Below, piece after piece: positions 52,433-61,086 of a stretch of DNA of 64,000 nt. The position numbers and the translations under genes are program-made. Every line of letters starts with the position of its first letter. The stretch's first letter is position 1. The stretch is from the NCBI RefSeq assembly GCF_006517535.1, contig NZ_VHQH01000038.1, positions 124,001 to 188,000 of the forward strand, given 5' to 3'. This DNA is from Schumannella sp. 10F1B-5-1 (lineage in GTDB: Bacteria > Actinomycetota > Actinomycetes > Actinomycetales > Microbacteriaceae). The notes under the pieces are model-generated. The model was not told the origin of the DNA. It saw nothing but the letters and a program-made list of their open reading frames with translations, and searched no databases.

Positions 52433-54396
52433 CCGACCCGCGCGAGGGCGCGTCGGGGGAGTCGGTCGAGCCCGTCGACGCTGCCGCGCCTGCCGAGCCG
52501 ATCGCATCCGCAGAGGCGGCTGTGCCGGCCGAGCCGGTGCCCGACGGCGAGCTCGCCGACGACGAGTGGCACCGTCTGCATCCGGCGACCCCGCTGCTGC
52601 GCGGCGGCATCGCGCTCATCGCGATCATCGGCTTCCTCATCGCTCAGTTCCGCGAGCGCGCGATCGACTTCGTGATCGCCAACACAAGCGGTCGCGGCGG
52701 CGGTCGCGGCCCCGAGGACCCGCTCGACTGGCTGCTGAGCTCCGGCCTGCTGCCCGCGGTGCTGGGCGGCGCCGTGCTCGTGATCGCGCTGGTCGTGGTG
52801 CTGTTCTGGCTGTCGTGGCGCATGCACACCTACCGCGTCACGCCCGAGCTGGTGGAGGTGCGCAGCGGCGTGCTGTTCCGCACCCACCGCAAGGCGCGAC
52901 TCGACCGCATCCAGGGCATCAACATCTCGCGACCCGTGATCGCGCGTATCTTCGGCGCCGCGAAGTTCGAGGTGCAGGTCGCCGGCGACGACGCCAACGT
53001 CAAGCTCGACTACCTGCGCAGCGCCGACGCCGACCGGCTGCGCCTCGAGGTGCTGCAGCTCGCGTCGGGTGCGCAGGCGGTCAAGCGGGCGAAGGCGGCC
53101 GGTGGCGCCCGGGGTGAGGGTGGCCCGGCCGGCGCGGCGGCGGGTGGGGGCGGCGCTGCCGCCGCGACGGGCGTGAGTGGCGCATCCACGGCCTCGGCGA
53201 AGCTGAGCGGCTTCGTCGACGACCGCGTGCAGGAGTTCCTCGCGCCCGAGCTCGACCCGAACGCCGCGCCGCCGGAATCGGTCGTCGAGATGCACGCCGG
53301 TCGCCTGGTCGGCTCCACCGTCGTGAACGACAGCACGATCTGGCTGCTCGTGCTCATCGCCGGCAGCGTCGTCGCGGTCGTGCTGAGCGGCGAGCCATGG
53401 ATCCTGTTCACGACGATCCCGCTCATCCTCGCCTTCGGGTCGTTCCAGATCCGCAAGGTGACCAAGTTCCTGCGCTACACGATCGCGTCGACCGAGCACG
53501 GCATCCGCGTCGGCTACGGCGTGCTCTCGACCTCGAACGAGACCATCCCGCCGGGCCGCATCCACTCGATCTCGGTCAACCAGCCGCTGCTGTGGCGTCC
53601 GTTCGGCTGGTGGCACATCCGCATCAACCGGGCGTCGCGCTCGGGCTACGGCGGCAACGGGGATGCGCAGCAGCAGCAGAACGCTGTCGTGCTGCCGGTC
53701 GGCAGCCAGGACGACGCGCTGCGGGTGCTCGAGCTGCTGCTGCCGGGGCACGACCCGGCCGAGCTGCGTCCGGTCGTCGAGAGCGGCTTCGCGCGCGACC
53801 GCGGCTCGTCGGAGTACACCGTCTCGCCGCGGCGGGCGGCCGTGCTGCGCTGGTTCTCGTGGCGTCGCAACGGCTTCGCGATGCTGGGGGATGCGGTGCT
53901 GCTGCGCCGCGGTGCGATCTGGCGCGAGCTCGTGATCGTGCCCTTCGCGCGCATGCAGAGCGTGTCGCTGTCGCAGGGCCCGCTCAACCGCTCGCTGAGC
54001 CTGTCGGTCGTCAACGTGCACACCGTGCAGGGGCCGATCTCGGCGCGGCTCGGCGCCCTCGACGTGCGGGATGCGGAGGGACTGTTCCGGCAGCTCGCCG
54101 TGTCGGGCGTGGCCGCCGCGGCCGGAGATCTGACGCACCGGTGGGGTGCGAGCCGGGTACAGGAGTCGGCGGCGCCGGCGCCGTCGCCGGAGCTCCCGGG
54201 CGAGTCAGCGACGTTCGTTTCTCAGGAGAACTCGCGCGATCTGCCGGACGGACAGCGGGAAGCGCCCTCCGATCCTGAGATAGCGCACTCTGATCCCGAA
54301 TCGCGGCGCGACGACCCGCCCGCGGACCCGCCCGCGGCCCCGCGGACGCCTCCCGCGGCGGACCCGACGGCACTCGGGCCGGGGGACCGCGCGTGA
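52429..54396 (+). CDS. Bacterial PH-domain membrane protein (YdbT-like, multi-domain)
   Basis: A 655-residue protein with about four hydrophobic segments and repeated bPH_2 domains. The marks are YRVTPELVEVRSGVLFRTHRKARLDRIQGINI, YTIASTEHGIRVGYGVLSTSNETIPPGRIHSISV and LLRRGAIWRELVIVPFARMQSVSL. An Ala/Gly linker lies near 225-255 and an Asp/Pro-rich tail follows residue 575. Partner of the YdbS-like gene upstream. It overlaps the DUF2520 gene by 4 nt. Confidence 0.85.
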   Translation: MTDPREGASGESVEPVDAAAPAEPIASAEAAVPAEPVPDGELADDEWHRLHPATPLLRGGIALIAIIGFLIAQFRERAIDFVIANTSGRGGGRGPEDPLDWLLSSGLLPAVLGGAVLVIALVVVLFWLSWRMHTYRVTPELVEVRSGVLFRTHRKARLDRIQGINISRPVIARIFGAAKFEVQVAGDDANVKLDYLRSADADRLRLEVLQLASGAQAVKRAKAAGGARGEGGPAGAAAGGGGAAAATGVSGASTASAKLSGFVDDRVQEFLAPELDPNAAPPESVVEMHAGRLVGSTVVNDSTIWLLVLIAGSVVAVVLSGEPWILFTTIPLILAFGSFQIRKVTKFLRYTIASTEHGIRVGYGVLSTSNETIPPGRIHSISVNQPLLWRPFGWWHIRINRASRSGYGGNGDAQQQQNAVVLPVGSQDDALRVLELLLPGHDPAELRPVVESGFARDRGSSEYTVSPRRAAVLRWFSWRRNGFAMLGDAVLLRRGAIWRELVIVPFARMQSVSLSQGPLNRSLSLSVVNVHTVQGPISARLGALDVRDAEGLFRQLAVSGVAAAAGDLTHRWGASRVQESAAPAPSPELPGESATFVSQENSRDLPDGQREAPSDPEIAHSDPESRRDDPPADPPAAPRTPPAADPTALGPGDRA

Positions 54397-55124
54397 GCGG
54401 CATCGGAACCCCGCCCGATCGGCGCTCGGGACGGCTCGGCGTCGGCATCGTGGGCGCCGGACGCGTCGGACCCGTGCTCGGTGCCGCCCTCGGCGGAGCC
54501 GGCCACGCGATCGTCGGAATCAGCGCGGTCTCCGAGGCGAGTCGCGAGCGAGCGGATGCGCTGCTGCCGGGCGTGCCGGTGCTGACGGTGCCCGAGGTGG
54601 TCGAGCGCAGCGAGCTCGTGATCCTGGCCGTGCCCGAGGACCAGCTGCCCGAGCTCGTGGCGGGCCTCGCCGCGACCGGAAGCTGGCAGCCCGGCCAGCT
54701 CGTGCTGCACACCGCGCCCGGTCACGGCACGGCGGTGCTGGCGCCGGCGATGGCAGCGGGTGCGATCCCGCTGGCCGTGCATCCCGCGATGGCGTTCACC
54801 GGAACCAGCCTCGACCTCGCGCGACTGCAGGAGAGCTGGGCCGCCGTGACCGCGCCTGCCCCGGTGCTGCCGATCGCGCAGGCGCTCGCGGTCGAGATGG
54901 GCGCCGAGCCCGTCGTCGTGCCCGAGCAGCATCGGCCCGCCTACGCCGAGGCGGTCGCCACCGCATCCTCGTTCTCGACCGCGATCGTGCAGCAGTCGAT
55001 CGCCCTGCTCGCCGGCATCGGCGTCGACGAGCCCGGGCGCCTGCTCGGCCCGCTCGTGCGCTCCGCCGTCGACAACGCCCTGCGCGGGGCCGCGCCGGCG
55101 CCGGTCGAGCCGCCGCGCGACTGA
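54393..55124 (+). CDS. DUF2520 Rossmann-type protein
   Basis: A 243-residue protein with an N-terminal NAD(P) fold (LGVGIVGAGRVGPVLGAALGGAGH) and a C-terminal helical domain with AVHPAMAFTG, which is the DUF2520 layout, related to ketopantoate and pyrroline reductases. In many Actinobacteria it directly precedes panC; here 7.1 kb separate them. Reaction unknown; a role near pantothenate synthesis is only suggested by context. Confidence 0.85.
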   Translation: MSGIGTPPDRRSGRLGVGIVGAGRVGPVLGAALGGAGHAIVGISAVSEASRERADALLPGVPVLTVPEVVERSELVILAVPEDQLPELVAGLAATGSWQPGQLVLHTAPGHGTAVLAPAMAAGAIPLAVHPAMAFTGTSLDLARLQESWAAVTAPAPVLPIAQALAVEMGAEPVVVPEQHRPAYAEAVATASSFSTAIVQQSIALLAGIGVDEPGRLLGPLVRSAVDNALRGAAPAPVEPPRD

Positions 55125-55215
55125 GTCGCTCGCGCGCGAGGGCGCGCCGCCCGCCCGACCACGGCCAGCCCTCTCGTCCGCCAACTGGCCGCATCGTGCG
55201 CCTCATGGGGTGACG

Positions 55216-55279
55216 CAACTCAGGAGATTCGTCGCCAGATGGGGCGTCTGCCTCGCCCGGGCACGTTTCTCCTGAGTTG
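55216..55279. repeat. Intergenic inverted repeat, GCAACTCAG family, copy 1
   Basis: CAACTCAGGAGA (55216-55227) and TCTCCTGAGTTG (55268-55279) are exact reverse complements with a 40-base loop. It lies in the 335-bp gap between the convergent DUF2520 and SNF2 genes; no gene is visible in that gap. Confidence 0.85.
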
Positions 55280-55305
55280 GGTCGACGACGAGCGTGGTCG
55301 GGATT

Positions 55306-55373
55306 CGCAACTCAGCACGGATCGGCCCTCTTGACCGGCGCCGGGCCGGCCGCGCGGATGATGCTGAATTGCG
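55306..55373. repeat. Intergenic inverted repeat, GCAACTCAG family, copy 2
   Basis: CGCAACTCAGCA (55306-55317) pairs with TGCTGAATTGCG (55362-55373) at 11 of 12 positions. The left arm shares GCAACTCAG with copy 1. The loop has a further GC-rich fold (GACCGGCGCCGGGCCGG). Confidence 0.7.
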
Positions 55374-55459
55374 TATCGAGGAACTGCGGGAGGCGCGTGA
55401 GGTGCGCCCGGGCAGCCGGCAGCGGGGTAGCGGGCAACGGGCGGCGCGTGCGCGCGGGG

Positions 55460-58400
55460 TCAGCCGAGCAGGCCGCGGATGTCGTCGGCGGTGAGCGGGG
55501 CGGCGAACAGCTCGCCCTCGTCGACGACCTGGTCGAACAGGATGCGCTTGCCCTCGCCGAGCGCCAGCACCTTCTCCTCGATCGTGTCGCGGGCGACCAT
55601 CCGGTAGACGTTGACGGGCTTGTCCTGCCCGATGCGGTGCGCGCGGTCGACGGCCTGGTCCTCGGCGGCGGGATTCCACCACGGGTCGAGCAGGAACACG
55701 TAGTCGGCCTCGGTGAGCGTCAGCCCGAACCCACCGGCGCGCAGGCTGATGAGGAACACCGGCGCGTCGCCCTCGCGGAACCGCCGCACCACCTCGTCGC
55801 GCTTCAGCGTCGAGCCGTCGAGGTACTCGGCGGCGATGCCGACCGCGTCGAGCCGTTCGCGCACGAGCGAGAGGTACGACGTGAACTGGCTGAACACCAG
55901 GGCGCGATGCCCCTCGGAGCGGAGCTCGTCGAGCTGCTCGAGCAGCGCATCCAGCTTCGCCGAGGTGGATGCTGACCCGCCGCCACCCGCCGGCGCCGCG
56001 TCCTCCGGTGCGTCGCCCAGCGGCCTGCTGCTCGAAGTCTCCTCGCGCAGCGTCTCATCGATCAGCCGCGGATCGAGCGCGAGCAGCCGCAACAGCGTCA
56101 GCGAGCGGAACACGATGAAGCGGTTGCGATCGAGGTCGTCGACGAGCCCGAGCAGCTTCTGTCGCTCCCGCTGCAGATAGCGGTCGTAGAGCGCGCGATG
56201 CTCGGGGCCGAGCTCGATCGACAGCACCTGCTCCTGCTTCGGCGGCAGCTCGGCGGCGACGGCCTCCTTGGTGCGCCGCAGCATGAGGGGGCGGATGCGC
56301 CGCCGCAGCTCGGCGATGCGCTCGTCTTTCGCGACCTTGATGTAGCGCTGATCGAAGCGGATGCGCGACGGGAACAGCCCCGGCGCGACGATGCGGAACA
56401 GCGCCCACACGTCGAGCAGGGTGTTCTCGAGCGGGGTGCCCGTGATCGCGTACTTCACCGGCACGTCGAGGTCGGCGACGGTCTGGTGGATCTGCGACGC
56501 GGGGTTCTTCACGAACTGCGCTTCGTCGAGCCAGAGCGCCGCCCACGGGCGGTTCGTCAGCCGCGGGCGTCGGCGACGGTCGGGGGCGCCGGGATGCACG
56601 GCCGACCCCGCATCGAGTCGCAGGATCGCGTAGGAGGTGACCACCACATCCACGTCGTCGGGGATCGGCGCGCGGGCGCTGTCGACGACCGCGACGCGGA
56701 GGCTGGGGGCGAAGCGCTCGAGCTCGGCGGCCCAGCTGCCGACGACCGACGACGGCGCGACGACGAGGTGGGGAGGTGCGGCGTCGCTCCCGGCTGCCGC
56801 TGCCCCGGCCGCGGCCTTCGCGTGCAGCATCAGAGCGATCGCCTGCACGGTCTTGCCGAGCCCCATGTCGTCGGCGAGCACGCCGCCGAGTCCGTGGTTC
56901 CAGAGGTGCGCGAGCCAGCGGAAGCCGTCGAGCTGGTACGGACGCAGCTCGGCCTGCAGCCCCTCCGGAGCATCCAGAGCCGGTGGTGTCGTGCGCAGCG
57001 CCGCAGCGGTCGCGCGCCAGTCGAGGGCGGCGGGCAGCTGGTCGGCGAGGTCCTCGAAGGGCTCGAGCAGGCTCGCGCGATAGCGGCTGATGCGCGGTCC
57101 GGTCTCCCACTCGTCCAGGTCGACGGCCTCGGCGATGAGGTCGCGCAGCGGATCGAAGACGGGCTGGTCGAGGTCGAGGTAGGAGTTGTCGACGAGCTTG
57201 ATCTTGGTGCGCCCCTTGCTGAGCGCGGCGAAGAGCTTGGCGAGCGGGATCTGCGCCGTGCCGACCGTGACGACGAAGCCGAGGTCGAGCCAGTCGCGGT
57301 GCTCGCTCGGCACGGCCGTCAGCTTCAGCTCGGGCTGCTCGGTGCGCTTGCGGTAGGCGGGCCGACGGCCGGCCTCGACCACGCGGATGCCGTCGGCCTG
57401 CAGCCGCGGGATGCTCTCGACCGTGAAGGCGGCGGCATCGACCCCGCGCAGCGCGGCCGGCACGTCGACCGGGGCGCTCGCCGCATCCAGGGGCTCGCGC
57501 AGATCGCCGAACCAGCGCTCCCAGCGGGTGGCGAGGCGGTCGCGCGGTCCGTGCTCGACGATCAGCACGGGCTCATCGCGCAGCTCGGGCAGCGCGATGC
57601 TCAGGCCGATGACGGGCACGCGGCGCACGAGTCGCGGGAAGTATGCGCGCCAGAACTCGTCGGCGTCGGCGCGCGGGATGCGCACGGTTCCGCCGCGCAG
57701 GGCGTCGGCGGCGCCGGCGGGGGTCGCGTGGCGCGGGCCGACGGTGTTGGCGGGGGAGCTCGGCGCAGCGTCGGAGTCGCCCGCGCGGGTGTCGCGGTCG
57801 TCGCCGGCGTCGCGGTCGGATCCGCCCGCGACGCGCCCGTGATCCGCGCCCGCCCGCGCCACCGCGAACGGCGCCAGCAGCACGCTCGCCGACACCGGCC
57901 CGGCCCCCTTCTTCGCCGCGGTGGGCCCGGCATCCCAGACATAGAGCCCCTGGTCGCCGAGCAGGCCGGTCGCCGCGACTTCCTCGCCGCCGATGCGCGC
58001 GACGGGATGCACGATCAGCCCGACCTGTGCCGCCGACCCCGTGGCGTCGGCGGTCGCGGCGGGCCGCGAATCCCGGTCGGGCATGATCTCGACGTGCACC
58101 TCGGCCGGCGCGGCCAGCTCGACGTTCTCGGCCCGCGGCGAGCTCGCGAAGCGGATGCCGAGCTCGCGCGCCTCGGTCAGCATCGGCCAGAGCACGGGCC
58201 CGGCGAGGTCGTCGAGGTAGAGCCAGTCGGGTTCGTGCGCGCGGTAGCCGTCGGATCCGGCGCGGTGCAGCGCCGCGAACTGCCCGAACCAGCGCACCTG
58301 CGCCGGGTCGAGCCGCAGGCGCTCGACCGTGAAGCCGAGCGAGCCCCAGCCGACCGTGCCGGTCGTCCAGTTGCCCGTGGCGCTGCGCAGCGCCGGACGC

Positions 58401-58684
58401 ACGGCGAGCCGGTGCTCGCGTCCGGGCTCGAGCGCCGCGGCCGGCTCGGCCTTCGGGGCGGTCCACTGGCTGCCCGTACGGGTGATCGCGCGCAGCTGGA
58501 ACAGCAGTGCCAGCTCGGCGTTCGGCGGCGGCGGGATGCTCGGCATCACGCCGCGCGCATCCCCCGCGCGTGCGCCCGCGCGCCCTGCGCCACTGCCCAG
58601 CGCCCCGCCAGTGCTTCCCGCGCCCACGCCGCCGGGTCGCCCGAGCCGCACGCGCCACTCGGCGGCGGGCTCGGTGTCGTTCAC
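55460..58684 (-). CDS. SNF2-family helicase/translocase
   Basis: A 1074-residue SWI2/SNF2 ATPase. The N-terminal 500 residues are a large poorly conserved region with an Asp/Ala-rich insertion. The motor starts with LRPYQLDGFRWLAHLWNHGLGGVLADDMGLGKT (Walker A near 606), has DEAQ near 720 (DEAQ rather than the usual DEAH), and ends with QAVDRAHRIGQ near 1009. It translocates on double-stranded DNA; the client (repair or transcription) is unknown. The GTG at 58684 is chosen as the first start after the hairpin at 58768; upstream the frame runs through that repeat. Confidence 0.85.
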   Translation of the reverse strand: MNDTEPAAEWRVRLGRPGGVGAGSTGGALGSGAGRAGARAGDARGVMPSIPPPPNAELALLFQLRAITRTGSQWTAPKAEPAAALEPGREHRLAVRPALRSATGNWTTGTVGWGSLGFTVERLRLDPAQVRWFGQFAALHRAGSDGYRAHEPDWLYLDDLAGPVLWPMLTEARELGIRFASSPRAENVELAAPAEVHVEIMPDRDSRPAATADATGSAAQVGLIVHPVARIGGEEVAATGLLGDQGLYVWDAGPTAAKKGAGPVSASVLLAPFAVARAGADHGRVAGGSDRDAGDDRDTRAGDSDAAPSSPANTVGPRHATPAGAADALRGGTVRIPRADADEFWRAYFPRLVRRVPVIGLSIALPELRDEPVLIVEHGPRDRLATRWERWFGDLREPLDAASAPVDVPAALRGVDAAAFTVESIPRLQADGIRVVEAGRRPAYRKRTEQPELKLTAVPSEHRDWLDLGFVVTVGTAQIPLAKLFAALSKGRTKIKLVDNSYLDLDQPVFDPLRDLIAEAVDLDEWETGPRISRYRASLLEPFEDLADQLPAALDWRATAAALRTTPPALDAPEGLQAELRPYQLDGFRWLAHLWNHGLGGVLADDMGLGKTVQAIALMLHAKAAAGAAAAGSDAAPPHLVVAPSSVVGSWAAELERFAPSLRVAVVDSARAPIPDDVDVVVTSYAILRLDAGSAVHPGAPDRRRRPRLTNRPWAALWLDEAQFVKNPASQIHQTVADLDVPVKYAITGTPLENTLLDVWALFRIVAPGLFPSRIRFDQRYIKVAKDERIAELRRRIRPLMLRRTKEAVAAELPPKQEQVLSIELGPEHRALYDRYLQRERQKLLGLVDDLDRNRFIVFRSLTLLRLLALDPRLIDETLREETSSSRPLGDAPEDAAPAGGGGSASTSAKLDALLEQLDELRSEGHRALVFSQFTSYLSLVRERLDAVGIAAEYLDGSTLKRDEVVRRFREGDAPVFLISLRAGGFGLTLTEADYVFLLDPWWNPAAEDQAVDRAHRIGQDKPVNVYRMVARDTIEEKVLALGEGKRILFDQVVDEGELFAAPLTADDIRGLLG

Positions 58685-58767
58685 GCCTTCATGCTGGCAC
58701 GCCCCGCCGACGTCGCCCACGTTCCCGCCGATACCGTCCCGCATGTGCCGACGTCGCCCGCGATCGT

Positions 58768-58842
58768 GTGCACGGAAGCAGGTGAGTGAGCACGTCGAGC
58801 CGCACTGCGGCTCGACGGCCCTCCTCACCTGCTTCCGTGCAC
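58768..58842. repeat. Perfect 19-bp inverted repeat, GTGCACGGAA family
   Basis: GTGCACGGAAGCAGGTGAG (58768-58786) is the exact reverse complement of 58824-58842. Inside is a second perfect palindrome, GTCGAGCCGCA-C-TGCGGCTCGAC split by one base. The outer core matches the element at 23631. It sits between the SNF2 gene and the membrane operon, both leftward. Confidence 0.9.
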
Positions 58843-58877
58843 GGGTCTCTCGCGCGTCGACGGCAACACGAGAGCGA

Positions 58878-59525
58878 TCAGGCTTCGGCCGGTTCGACCG
58901 GATGAGCCCGCGCGTAGCTGCGCGCTCGGCCGTAGCGCACAGCGAGGAAGACGATGGTGAGCACGGTCAGCACGCCGAGCGCGCCGCCGAAGATGCCGAA
59001 CACGAGCGCGTCGGCCCGTCGGACGACGGCCTGCACCCCGAGATTCAGCGCGATCCCGCTGAAGGCGAGCGACTGCCCGATCCCGGTAATCAGATCGATT
59101 CGGCCGAGCGCTCCGGCCCATATCGACGCGGCGCGGGCCCCTGCCTCGCCGAGGGGCTCGCGGCTCTCGTCGAACACCGCCCGCATGATCCGCCCGCGCA
59201 GACGCTCGTCGACGTCCATCGCCGCAGTCAACCGTCGCTGGAGTCGGATTCCGACGACACCCGCGACCGTGCCGACGATCACCCAGACGAGCGCTAGGCA
59301 CCCCGCGACGCCGAACCCCAGGTTCTCCAGCACGAGAACGCCCAGCACCGATCCGCCGATGAGCGCTGCGATCACCCCGACGGCGGCGACGCGGATCAGG
59401 ATGCGCGTCCCACGCCGGATCGCGAGGTCGACGTCGTCGCGAGCACGGACGACCGGGGCGTCGGAACCCTCGTCCTCGCCCGGGTGTTCGGCCTCGCCGG
59501 GGTCGGTCGGATGGCCCGCCGTCAT
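58878..59525 (-). CDS. Membrane protein of unknown function, operon gene 4
   Basis: A 215-residue protein with an acidic N-terminus (GEAEHPGEDEGSDAPVV), and four hydrophobic segments in two pairs (VAAVGVIAALIGGSVLGVLVLENLGF with VAGCLALVWVIVGTVAGVVGI, later IDLITGIGQSLAFSGIALNL with LVFGIFGGALGVLTVLTIVFLAV). Between them is a cytosolic loop with MDVDERLRGRIMRAVFDESRE. Not recognised. It overlaps the previous gene by 4 nt. Confidence 0.7.
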   Translation of the reverse strand: MTAGHPTDPGEAEHPGEDEGSDAPVVRARDDVDLAIRRGTRILIRVAAVGVIAALIGGSVLGVLVLENLGFGVAGCLALVWVIVGTVAGVVGIRLQRRLTAAMDVDERLRGRIMRAVFDESREPLGEAGARAASIWAGALGRIDLITGIGQSLAFSGIALNLGVQAVVRRADALVFGIFGGALGVLTVLTIVFLAVRYGRARSYARAHPVEPAEA

Positions 59526-60106
59526 GACCCGAACCCGGTGACCGCACGTCGCTGCGCTCGTCGCCGTCGTACGGTGGCCGAGGAGACCCCGACGATCACG
59601 AGAACGAGGAGCAGCACCGCTGCACCGCCGGCGACCACACTGATCCCGCCGTCGCCGCGGATCGCCTCGCCTGCGAAGACCGCGGACAGCCCCGCGCACA
59701 GCAGAACGGCCTGCGCGGCGCGCAACTGGTCGAGCTCGATGACCGCCGGAGCCCAGACCGATGCGGTCGCGGCATCCTGGTGGCCGAGTGGATGCGCGTC
59801 GCGGTCGAGAATGCCATCCGCGACCCGTTCGAAGCGGCGCAGGTCGTCACCGACCTCGCGCAGCAAGGGGCGTGTGATCTGTCCCTGCGCCCAGCGGAGG
59901 ATGGGACTCAGGACCAGCAGCCAGGCGCCGAGGCCCCAGAGCCAGCCGAACAGATCCGAGCCGACGAGCTGGCTCGCCACGGATCCGCCGATCGTCCCGA
60001 TCGGGAGCGCCACGGCGACGCCGATGCTCACGCGCCGCCGGGCGGCGACGATCGACTCCCGCGCCGCATCGACAGGCGGGATCGAGTCGCGACCCGACTC
60101 ATCCAC
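59522..60106 (-). CDS. Membrane protein of unknown function, operon gene 3
   Basis: A 194-residue protein. It has two early hydrophobic segments (VSIGVAVALPIGTIGGSVASQL, WGLGAWLLVLSPILRW), a cytosolic loop with LLREVGDDLRRFERVADGILDRDAHPLGHQDAATASVWAPAVIELDQLRAAQ, and two later ones. The loop-plus-pairs layout is the same as in operon gene 4, suggesting a common origin. GTG start at 60106, 8-bp overlap with gene 2. Confidence 0.7.
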   Translation of the reverse strand: MDESGRDSIPPVDAARESIVAARRRVSIGVAVALPIGTIGGSVASQLVGSDLFGWLWGLGAWLLVLSPILRWAQGQITRPLLREVGDDLRRFERVADGILDRDAHPLGHQDAATASVWAPAVIELDQLRAAQAVLLCAGLSAVFAGEAIRGDGGISVVAGGAAVLLLVLVIVGVSSATVRRRRAQRRAVTGFGS

Positions 60107-61085
60107 CGGCCGACTCCTCCAGCAGGTGCCGGCGGCTCTCGGCGTAGCGCTCGACCCGGCGCAGGCGACGCAGGGTCAGCAGGACCGCCACCACCGCGAT
60201 CAGGAGCGTCACGACGAACACGAGGAACAAGATCCCGTTCTCCGCGGGATCACGCAGAAAGAACTGCGCCTGGCTGGCGACCAGTCCGAGCCACAACAGC
60301 ACTGTCCCGAGGATCCGGAGCCGCTCGAGGGTGGGCGAGACGCTGGCCCAGCGGGCGGCGAGCACCCGCTCGTCGTCGTCGAGCTCGCTGTCGTCGCCCG
60401 AGGTGATCGCCTTGCCGACCCTGCGCGCGACCACCGTGTCGCGATCGAACCAGCCGCGCAGCACGGCGCCCTCGTTCCAGCCGCGGAACATGATGAGCAC
60501 CGCCCCGGCGAGCAGCGGGAACGCGGCCAGTGTGAGCGACAGCAGTCCCCGGTCGTCCGCCTCGCGCAGCAGATCGAAGGGCATAGCGATTGCGATCACG
60601 AGCCCCAACCCGATTCCGATCAGTATCCCCGTGCGCCGCAGCGTCGTGCGCACGAAGTCGTCGAGCGGCTCGAATGTCGGCATTGCAGTCGCGCTGCCGC
60701 GACTCGTGGATGCGCGACCGATGCGCCGCCCGATCGGCTCCGCTGCGACCGCGCCCCCGATCCCGACCACGCAGATCACCGCGATCGCCCACGGGGCCGT
60801 GCCGACCAGCACTCCGCCGACGATGACCGCCGCGACACCGACACCCGCGGTCGCGCCGGTGACGATCCTCCAGCGGCGAAGCCCGACCGGATCCTTCGCG
60901 ACATCCCAGGTCGCGGCGATCGTGCCGCGCACGAGCGGGGCCAGGAGCACGGCGGCGATCCCGATGCCGAGGACCGCCGCGGCGACCTGATTCTGCGTCG
61001 ACGAGGTCAGCGCCACCAGGAACAGTGCGCCCGTGACGACGGCGGCGATCGCCAGGAGCAGGCCCAGGTAGATCCCGATGCGCAT
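60099..61085 (-). CDS. Membrane protein of unknown function, operon gene 2
   Basis: A 328-residue protein with about eight hydrophobic segments: IYLGLLLAIAAVVTGALFLVAL, VAAAVLGIGIAAVLLAPLV, VTGATAGVGVAAVIVGGVLVG, WAIAVICVVGIGG, then four more. A cytosolic loop (residues about 235-270) reads DRDTVVARRVGKAITSGDDSELDDDERVLAARWASVSPTLER. Not recognised. ATG 61085 follows the gene 1 stop by 1 base. Confidence 0.7.
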   Translation of the reverse strand: MRIGIYLGLLLAIAAVVTGALFLVALTSSTQNQVAAAVLGIGIAAVLLAPLVRGTIAATWDVAKDPVGLRRWRIVTGATAGVGVAAVIVGGVLVGTAPWAIAVICVVGIGGAVAAEPIGRRIGRASTSRGSATAMPTFEPLDDFVRTTLRRTGILIGIGLGLVIAIAMPFDLLREADDRGLLSLTLAAFPLLAGAVLIMFRGWNEGAVLRGWFDRDTVVARRVGKAITSGDDSELDDDERVLAARWASVSPTLERLRILGTVLLWLGLVASQAQFFLRDPAENGILFLVFVVTLLIAVVAVLLTLRRLRRVERYAESRRHLLEESAGG

Positions 61086-61086
61086 C

